DNA from: Xylogone sp. PMI_703
Lineage: Eukaryota; Ascomycota; Leotiomycetes
NCBI GenBank assembly: GCA_021399445.1
Contig: JAJTUQ010000004.1
Coordinates: 2,232,001-2,296,000, forward strand
Direction: 5' to 3'
Length of the DNA stretch: 64,000 nucleotides
In this document: positions 56,843 to 64,000 of the stretch, in pieces
Position numbering within the stretch: the first letter of the stretch is position 1
Layout of the letters: every line of letters begins with the position of its first letter
Notes under the pieces: generated by a model
Database searches by the model: none
What the model saw: only the letters and a program-made list of their open reading frames with translations
Told to the model about the DNA's origin: nothing
Program-made: the position numbers and the translations under genes

Positions 56843-59034
56843 CTTGGTATCGGGAAGCAAGGTATTCAGGGGATGGGGGGAAAGATGTGAACGAACTGGC
56901 GAAGAGAAGCCGTCAAGTGCGATATGCGATGCTTTCTTTAACTACAGAAGTGCCTCTAATATGAACGTGCTAGATTATGATGCGCTTCGATTGTCGACTA
57001 TTAAAAATGAGATAGTCCTAGGCAGCGCTGCGGCTCTGTGCGCTTGCTCGTAGCATGTTGCGTCAGTCTGCAACGAAATAGGGGCTGAAGCCTTGGATGC
57101 AACAGCATCGTCAACTCTTGCGTAGTAGGCGGCTAAGAGATAATTTCATTTTCTGTGGAGATCATAGGTTCGATATGTCTTTGCAGTTTCTGATAGTGTT
57201 GCGTTTGCGATGACTGAACTGTAGGTGGGTGGCTGCGACTCAAACTCATCACCACGTCCTGCGTATCTCCGTATGTCAGCAAGATATTAATCGCCGTTCT
57301 TCTGACTGTGAGGCCAGAAACACTGCAACTGTATTGCTGGTGCACTTACTCTTTCATTCAACTCGTCGCTGGCATGATTTGAAAGGTAAGTATATCTTCC
57401 TTGGAAGATGCTGGCTCTCTTCATGGAAGGAAGTCCTAATCCCACTATCAGCGTTTATACAACTAGAACAGGTAGTATTCCTAGAGGCATGTATACCATG
57501 ATCACTGATGAAGTGGATGCATCGTGGCTGCATTGGTTGGCAATAGTATCGGTAGAGATTAAACTAATCTCATCCAATCTTGGCTCGTCGTGAGTGGCGA
57601 TTTATTATTGCTCGCACCGCCTACCCTCTTCGAGATCGTCACTAGGAATGGTAATACCTTAATAATGAGAAGAGCATTCGTCCGGTCCAGCATTGACGCG
57701 CTATCTGGGACTTCTGCGATCAAGTACCGGACCCGAGAACATGGGCAGCAAAAAGGCTTCGTCTTGGCCGGTGCTGCAGGTCAGCGCCACTGCAGGTGTC
57801 AGGAGCAGTGCTCTCTAAGATGTTCTAGCTTCTTTTCGCGCTCGTACTTTTCCCGAGATACACTGACACGAGCTCATGATGAAGCGTTGCTGAGCTAGAA
57901 TGTGTATTTCTCGTCGCTGCTAGCGGTGAGCGCCTCTGGTACAATGGTAAAATGTGTTAGGGTACAGCTATGTGGGGAGCAGCATCTACTGGCACGAAGG
58001 CGCGTCCTGGGCAATTGTCACCGCCACCGCCATGCCTCTTGTTGTGTCCTTTACGCTCCTCAAGAGCATCTTCTGGCCACAGTCCGGCATCCGGTCCCCA
58101 ATCCATTATCTACTACGGCGCCACTTCAACACGGCTCCTTTCAAGTCCACCACCCGAGGATCCAGAATATCGGAGATAGAGCGGCGATTCTGCATCCCGT
58201 CGTGCCTGTAATACAATCCGTTCCCGTCCGCTGGGAATCGATGCAGCGAGGAGCTAGGTTCGCTCGGAGAGCGCAATTCCTGGCTGGCCTTTAACTGCTT
58301 TGGCCCAAGGCTCTAGGGCACGAGCATCGCCGGGAGCCTTGGTATTAAGTTCTAAGATATAAATTACGAGCTATCTAGGGCCATGTGGGACGGGGGCTTG
58401 ATCCAGAACCTGGAGCTCAGGCGGGCTGATGGGGATGATCGAGGTACCGGGCATAAACCCATTTGGCGTGGATTGCTGCGGGCGCTTGCCCAATCTTTTG
58501 CCCCGGTGCGCGAGCATTGTTGGTATTGTTTATCTTTGTCTAGTCGTCTTTGTTGGCTTTTGGGTTCTACAGCAGAGACTCGGAGATTGCCCACCTTTCC
58601 CCAGGTTTGCTTACCCCAGAACCATCCCCAAAGCTGCGTCACAAAGCAACAAGCCAAAACGTAGCATGCAGCACCACGATCAAGAGGCAAAAACTAGTCC
58701 TCTTCAGCAGATTGTCGACAGTGTCAGATGCAACTTCCCCACAGGCCTAGTCGGCGCCATGGAGGAAACTTGTGAGGGGCTCTCCGGGGCAGCGTTGCAG
58801 TGAAGGGGTTTTGCCCAGGAGACGACCAGTTGTCCATGCGTTTGGGGAAAACTGGGATAATATATCGATGCATACATAAAGCCTATGCATCTCCCCCTTG
58901 AAAAAGGTCTTTGGCTGGTTGTCGATCTTCTTCCCTCCCCTCTTCAACTTCCTTCCGTCATTGACGACGGCGAAAAGACCACCTGTGGTGACGGTGTTGT
59001 AAGAATTGCCATATACAATCAACAAGTCGTCGCA
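56843..59034. other. 2.2 kb intergenic region with a decayed locus
   Basis: Promoter of the 2OG-like gene at the left, promoter of the MFS gene at the right. The middle (57408-58800) holds protein-like fragments listed as a separate feature. No intact gene was accepted. Confidence 0.5.
57408..58803 (+). pseudogene. Relic of an unrecognised membrane protein
   Basis: Four protein-like fragments follow one another on the + strand in different frames without good splice junctions: 57470-57590 ('ASWLHWLAIVSVEIKLISS'), 57590-57780 ('DLLLLAPPTLFEIVTRNG' and 'RAFVRSSIDALSGTSAI'), 57954-58211 ('SWAIVTATAMPLVVSFTLLK') and 58429-58600 ('INPFGVDCCGRLPN', then a strongly hydrophobic helix). The composition and order suggest a multi-pass membrane protein broken by frameshifts. 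I do not recognise the family. It could also be chance open frames; the hydrophobic stretches are the main argument. Confidence 0.3.
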
Positions 59035-61104
59035 ATGGGTTTCTTAGTCCTAGAAGGTTAGTGCTTACTTCTCCACGCTCCACCTGCTGACTTTACCTTC
59101 CCCACACAATGGAGCTGGCTGGCGATGGCTGGCAGAGCTTTACACATTGTCGCTTTGCTCAGAGCTCCATCCAAACCTGAGATCTTGCAATCTCTCTTTC
59201 ATCACAACTAACGTGTTATTCAGATACTGCTAAGGGCCGCGCCCAGCTTGCCCATGTCCCGGGTACCGTTCTTCTCAACGATGAGGCTGCTCATAGCACT
59301 GAGATCACTGCTGGTCTCAAGCATGGCACCGGTCGCAGCGCTCACATTGTTCTGAACCCTCAACCATCGGAAGATCCTAATGACCCTCTCAACTGGTCGC
59401 GAACCAAAAAGGAGTTGATCCTCATGATTTTGTGTTTTGGAGCTATCTTGTAAGCCGCCATCTTCTTCTGCGAATCCGTGATGGGAGTACCTTGGCTCAA
59501 TTGCATCGCTAACGCGCCCGTCTATGATAGACACGCTGGTACCAACGGCCCGATGATGAATCCGAATTACTTTGAGGTCTCTTTATTGCTCAAGAAGGAT
59601 ATCAACACGGTTGTTTTGACATCTGGTTACAACATTCTTGCTATCGCCTGTTCCGGTCCCTTCATCAACTGTCTTTCGCGTCGTTATGGCAAGCGTCCAG
59701 CTTTCCTGATATCTTCTCTTTTTGATATAATTGGAACTGCGATTTGTGAGGTGAGTGCACTTGCGGCCCTGAGAGCTCTGAAATATCCAATAGAGCTATA
59801 CACTCATACGTTGGTGAACTATAGTCCGCTGAAACATACGAATACCTTCTCGCCGGTCGTATCGTCATGGGGTTTTCTACTTCTGCCTACGAGTCCTTGA
59901 TTGTGTCGACTGTCGGTGATATGTACTTCGTCCACCAGAGAGGTCTCCGACTCGCCTTCATCAACTTCATTCTCAATGCGGCCTCCTCCCTCGCATCCAT
60001 CATCTGTGGTCAGGTCTTCCACTCATTGGGTTATCTCTGGTTGTTCCACTTGTTCCAGATCTTCTGCTGCTTGCAGTTCGTATTGCTATTCTTTTTCTGC
60101 CCAGAGACGACTTACATTCGTGATGCGAGGTACAACACCGATGTTGTCAACAACGAGAAGCTTGATGAGCTTGCTCATATTGAGGAGAAGAATCGCCATC
60201 ATGATGAATATAATCCGGCTGAGAAAACAACTACCAGTGGCTCCTCTTCGCCACACGATATCCCCAAAAAGAAGACCTTTGTTCAGGAGCTTGCCATCTA
60301 CACTGGTGTCTACTCTCATGACAATTTCCTCAAATACCTTGTTTCGCCATTTGTCACGCTACTTAACCCCGCCGATTGCTATGCCGTTATTGCTTCTGGT
60401 TTAGTGAATGCCTGGTACGTTGGCAGTGCTATCATTCTAGCTACAATCTTCTCCGGCCCACCGTGGATGTTTGATTCCGCACAGGTTGGCTACCTCGGTG
60501 CTGGTCCATTCATTGGAGGAATGCTTGGCAGTATCTTCGTTGCTGTATGTGCAGACCCCGTGATCAAATGGATGACAAAGAGGAACAATGGTGTCTAGTA
60601 AGTTCCTAGTTATTGATTTTCCTCTTCAAAAATTGACCTCAGAATAGTGAACCTGAATTCCGTCTCGTCTTCCAAGCTGTTGCTCTTCCTACCGCTGGTG
60701 TTGGAATGTTCTTGTTTGGACACCTCATGGCCGTTGGTGCCGCTGCTCCTCTCTGCGCTTTCATGCAAGGCTTGATGATGTTCGGTGTTCTCATCGCCAT
60801 CTTTAGTTCCATTTCCTATGGCCTTGATGCGTTCCGATCTATCTCCAACGAGACCTTCATCATGAACATGCTCTTCAAGAACTTCATGTTCTACGCTCTG
60901 TCTAACTTTGCCAATCCCTGGGTCATCGACAAGGGTCCTGAGCAGATTATGTACGTCTTTGGTGGCACCACGATATTCCTCTGCTTGCTTGCCTTCCCAG
61001 TATACGTTTACGGCAAGAGAATGCGCAGCTGGTGGGCTCGGCATAATCTCTTTGAGTTGTGGGGGATGAACTCTTCGGGGCCTGATATGGGCGGTGCGCA
61101 CTAG
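59035..61104 (+). CDS. DHA1-type MFS transporter
   Basis: Drug:H+ antiporter-1-like MFS permease, of the fungal Hol1/Qdr-like group, 565 aa. Exons 59035-59056, 59224-59449, 59531-59750, 59825-60597 and 60648-61104. Opens 'MGFLVLEDTAKGRAQLAH', then the group's 'PNDPLNWSRTKKELIL', TM1, 'MMNPNYFEVSLLLKKD', 'CLSRRYGKRPAFLISSLFD', 'FSTSAYESLIVSTVGDMYFV' (TM4-5), and a central loop around 'CPETTYIRDARYNTD' and 'PKKKTFVQELAIY'. The second half includes 'GYLGAGPFIGGMLGS', 'YEPEFRLVF' and 'ALSNFANPWV'. The first coding exon is 22 nt. Substrate not predictable; this group carries amines, polyamines or xenobiotics. Confidence 0.92.
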
Positions 61105-61723
61105 GAATTGTATATGACCACAAGAGGCATGTGCCGCTTGGGACGGCACTTAAATCCTGGATAGCTGTATAATGCTAGTTTCACTATCAAAGTACTAAGG
61201 ATACCAAACCTCATGCGGGCAGCCCTTCTCCGCAAATGAGATAAGCTGTTTAGGTGCTATGAAGCTATGTTTCTAAAATTACCAGATAGTTTAGTATTTA
61301 ATTAATGATTAGTTAATGGTATGTGAGGCCACGATGCTACAGTGAAGTAAATACAGTGCTCTGAGATCCGCAGTTTCTTGGTGCATATAGCTGATCTGGA
61401 TCCCGGACAAGTGGTATTAGTCTTCGCTTGCACCCGGCGGCAAGGCTTGAAAACGTATACCACAGATTCCTTAATTGGCTGCTCGTTGTGACTGGTCTAC
61501 TAGTAAAACCTCTTTCTCTTTTCGTAAATGGGGCACTTGGAAATCTCGGAGAGATAGACAAATACGCGGCACTTGGGATCGAGTACAAGGTATTGGGTGA
61601 ACATCATATTCCAATTTATATAAGCTAAAATTTTCTAATACAATAATTATACATTACGTCCCCTAGGAACCCTCATCTTGGCTCCAAAAAACCCATCAGG
61701 AAAGAAAAGAAATGAGAGACACT
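61105..61723. other. Convergent intergenic region
   Basis: 619 nt of AT-rich DNA between the MFS stop and the adhesin stop. The frames at 61337-61628 lack family features. Nothing else was seen. Confidence 0.6.
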
Positions 61724-64000
61724 TTAAATCATAAAGACGGCAAAGAAACCAACTGCCACTGCCATGGCTAATCCCTTGCCGTCAACATCACGTCTGTCAC
61801 CAGCGCTGGACACAGAGGTGCTGGGTGCAGGAGGAACACCGGATGGAGTACCGGAGCTTCCTGGAGAAGATGGTGATCCAGATGAAGTCGTTGAGAGCGT
61901 GGTGATGGTCGATGCTCCTGGAGCCTCGGTTGTAGGTACTTCTGGCGCTGGTGGTACACCGTTACTAGACTGGCTTGGAGGTATTGGGACCACGGTGATA
62001 GTTTGTACCGGGGGTGCTTCTGGCTGACCAGGCACAGAAACAGGAGGACCCGTCTCTACAGAAGGTGGTGGTGCTTCACCAGTAACTGTAATAGGCGTGA
62101 AGGTAGTGTACAATGGAATAGATTCCGTAACGGTCGAGCCAATTGGACAGTCCGTGACGTCTGGATGGCACTTCGAAACAGTGTGCACTTTGGTAGTGTA
62201 GACTACAGAAGTTGTGTGCACAATTGATGTAATAGGAGTATTGGGCTCAATGTCTGTAATAGCTGTTGAAATTGGCGTATTCGGCACAACTTGCGTAAAA
62301 CCAGTTGCAATAGGAGAGCTGGGTACATCTGTTGTGATAGGTGTGTTTGGCACAACTTCCGTGATTGCACAAGTTGTGATGTACGATATTGACTCCGTCG
62401 TGGTAGAGCCATACGGGCAATCCGTGACTGTTGGGTGGCAGCTCGAGATGGTATAAACCTTGGTCGTATATACGACCGAGGTAGTATGCCCTGCCGGAAG
62501 GGATTGAGGAACCACTGGCTTTGTTTCTGTAACTGGGCATATGGTTGTGGAAAGTGGAATGATTTCTGTTGTGGTGGAACCATATGGGCAGTCTGTGACA
62601 GTTGGGTGGCACTTGGAAACCGTGTAAACACTGGTGGCATACACGGTCTTGGTAGTATATTGCGGAACAGTGGGCGTTTCCGTAACTGGGCAGACGGTCG
62701 TGGAAATTGGAACGGTCTCGGTAGTAGTAGAGCCATATGGACAATTCGTAACAGTTGGAGCACAGCTGGACACTGTGTAAACTTTTGTAGTATAAACCGT
62801 CTTCGTTGTGTATTCTGGAATAGATGATGATTCCGTGACTGGGCAGACAGTTGTGGATAGAGCAATAGTTTCTGTTGTAGTAGAGCCATAAGGACAATCT
62901 GTAACCGTTGGGGCACAGCTGGAAATTGTATAGACACTGGTTGTGTACACGGTCTTCGTTGTGTGTTGCTGTGTCGAGGTGACAGGGTAAGAAGTGATTA
63001 TCGTCGATCCAATGGGGCAATGCGTTACTGTTGGGTGACAGGATGTTACCGTCGATACAACAGTGGTCCATGCAGTCTCTGTTGAGCCTCCAGGGGTTGT
63101 CGAAGTAGCAGTAACGCCACCGGATGTTGATGGTATACTGCTAACACCAGTGTGACTAGAGGTAGAGGTCGAGAAGCCACCCGAGAACGTCTGGATTCCA
63201 GAAGTTGCTGATATAGTATTGTTACTTTGACCACTTGAAGTCGACGATATACTCGTCAAGCTTCCTGAGCTAGCCGGGGTTGAAACAGAAACACCAGACG
63301 ATGTTGGTGTTCCAGAAGATACTCTGCTCGTTGTGCTGTTACTGAAACCAGTTGAGGTCGATACGGCACTAGTTGAAACGCCTGAGCTAGTTGAAGCACC
63401 AGATGAGATGGATGATACCCCGGAACTGGTGGATACAACAGAGCTTGATGAAGCACCAGAGCTGGTCGAGGTGGGCCCAGTGGCGACTTGTGAAGTGGTT
63501 GAAGTACCATTTGAAATGCCGCTTGTTGTTATTGAAATGCTAGAGGAACTTATGGATGTGGAACCAGAAACCCCGGATGATGTCGTCGAAACTCCAGAAG
63601 TAATACCACTGGTGGTACCGTTAGACGATCCAGACGAGGTTGCCGACGCACTTGTGGAGACCCCAGATAAGCTTGAAGACGCTCCAGATGAAGTGGTCGA
63701 CACCCCAGAAGAAATAGAGCTTGCGGAACTACTTGAGGTGGTGGATTGTGTACCAGAGCTCGAGGAAATCCCAGAACTGGTCAATGTGCTTGAACCTGAT
63801 ACGCTCGCACTCGTAGCTGTACTGCCAGAGGTAATTGCGGTGTTGGAACTGCTGGAACCAGTCGAAGTCGATACACTGCTTGTTGAAATTCCAGAGGACA
63901 GTGAGGTTGCGGAGCCACTTGATGTTGCGGACGCTGTATTAGCACTTGAGGAAACCCCAGAACTGGTGGTTGATGTCGCATTGCCGGAAACGCCACTTGT
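61724..64000 (-). CDS. GPI-anchored Ser/Thr-rich repeat adhesin, C-terminal part (partial)
   Basis: Cell-wall protein that continues past the right end of the window; only its C-terminal 758 or so codons are visible, open to base 64000, with no start. The left half (low coordinates) codes the C-terminus: '[19 protein letters not shown]' is a GPI-anchor signal with a hydrophobic tail. Before it lies a Pro/Ser/Thr linker, then six Cys-containing repeats of about 45-60 residues, each with 'VYT' strands, '[17 protein letters not shown]' and usually a Cys-Pro 'CPVTE' end. N-terminal to them is a very long Ser/Thr/Gly low-complexity segment ('[10 protein letters not shown]' type). O-glycosylation and wall anchoring are expected; the role in adhesion is inferred from the layout. 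Confidence 0.87.
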   Translation of the reverse strand, partial: TSGVSGNATSTTSSGVSSSANTASATSSGSATSLSSGISTSSVSTSTGSSSSNTAITSGSTATSASVSGSSTLTSSGISSSSGTQSTTSSSSASSISSGVSTTSSGASSSLSGVSTSASATSSGSSNGTTSGITSGVSTTSSGVSGSTSISSSSISITTSGISNGTSTTSQVATGPTSTSSGASSSSVVSTSSGVSSISSGASTSSGVSTSAVSTSTGFSNSTTSRVSSGTPTSSGVSVSTPASSGSLTSISSTSSGQSNNTISATSGIQTFSGGFSTSTSSHTGVSSIPSTSGGVTATSTTPGGSTETAWTTVVSTVTSCHPTVTHCPIGSTIITSYPVTSTQQHTTKTVYTTSVYTISSCAPTVTDCPYGSTTTETIALSTTVCPVTESSSIPEYTTKTVYTTKVYTVSSCAPTVTNCPYGSTTTETVPISTTVCPVTETPTVPQYTTKTVYATSVYTVSKCHPTVTDCPYGSTTTEIIPLSTTICPVTETKPVVPQSLPAGHTTSVVYTTKVYTISSCHPTVTDCPYGSTTTESISYITTCAITEVVPNTPITTDVPSSPIATGFTQVVPNTPISTAITDIEPNTPITSIVHTTSVVYTTKVHTVSKCHPDVTDCPIGSTVTESIPLYTTFTPITVTGEAPPPSVETGPPVSVPGQPEAPPVQTITVVPIPPSQSSNGVPPAPEVPTTEAPGASTITTLSTTSSGSPSSPGSSGTPSGVPPAPSTSVSSAGDRRDVDGKGLAMAVAVGFFAVFMI
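62050..63075 (-). repeat. Six tandem Cys-containing protein repeats in the adhesin
   Basis: In-frame tandem units start with T(S/K)xVYTT, then S(S/K)C(A/H)P(T/D)VTDCPxGST and, in the middle three, TTxCPVTE. The middle units are the most alike; the first and last are divergent, and the last two are separated by an inserted 'VVPNTPI' mini-repeat seen three times. Each unit has at least two Cys, suggesting one disulfide per unit. Confidence 0.85.

Noticed and set aside
62435..62827. 130-codon + strand frame through the adhesin repeats
   Set aside because: It is the antisense of the repeat units; the minus frame has the GPI signal and Cys repeats.
1..64000. tRNA genes, transposon ends, CRISPR-like arrays
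   Set aside because: I searched by eye for tRNA B-box-like strings, long terminal or inverted repeats with transposase-like frames, and regular spaced repeats; none was convincing. A tRNAscan and repeat-library search would be decisive.

Overview
The window is nuclear DNA of a filamentous ascomycete, most likely a Eurotiomycete (Aspergillus/Penicillium/Talaromyces type). Genes carry one to six short introns (mostly 48-110 nt) with GTAAGT-like donors and CTAAC/CTAAT branch sites. The families are fungal: PTH11-type rhodopsin-domain receptors, Dal5-type transporters, a DUF1996-CBM1 secreted protein, DUF3112 and a GPI-anchored Ser/Thr-rich wall protein. No tRNA, rRNA, transposase, CRISPR or bacterial operon was seen. 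Gene models below were built by hand from splice signals; for the spliced genes whose exons I summed, the total is a multiple of three unless a break is reported.

Layout. 1-8.9 kb: MFS transporter (-), PTH11-type receptor (-), NAD(P) aldehyde dehydrogenase (+). 8.9-13.6 kb: gene-free, rich in GTAC-containing palindromes. 13.6-29.6 kb: accessory, catabolic-looking block with an MBL-fold hydrolase (+), a frame-broken CorA-like membrane protein (+), a Dal5-type transporter (+), an SVOP-like MFS transporter (-), a HpcH/HpaI aldolase (+), an Fe(II)/2OG dioxygenase (-) and an FAD monooxygenase (-). 29.6-41 kb: a second PTH11-type receptor (-) and a second Dal5-type transporter (+), separated by long GTAC-rich gene-free DNA. 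41-64 kb: Prp3_C/RWD-C-like small protein, Zn alcohol dehydrogenase with an apparent mitochondrial presequence, DUF1996-CBM1 protein, SDR, hydroxylaminobenzene-mutase-like membrane protein, DUF3112 membrane protein, cupin, a second 2OG oxygenase with a homopolymer frameshift, a decayed membrane-protein locus, a DHA1-type MFS transporter, and the C-terminal part of a repeat-rich GPI adhesin that runs off the right end.

How genes may work together (inference). Two transporters, a flavin hydroxylase, a 2OG-Fe(II) hydroxylase, an MBL hydrolase and a pyruvate-type class II aldolase lie within 16 kb. That is the parts list for uptake, hydroxylation, hydrolysis and retro-aldol cleavage of a carbon source; aldehyde and alcohol dehydrogenases lie outside the block. 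I do not recognise it as a known named cluster. Other notable points are a start codon split by an intron, a 3-nt first coding exon, two probable pseudogenes or sequence errors, a GC-AG intron, and a dense group of CACGTG boxes upstream of the 2OG oxygenase.
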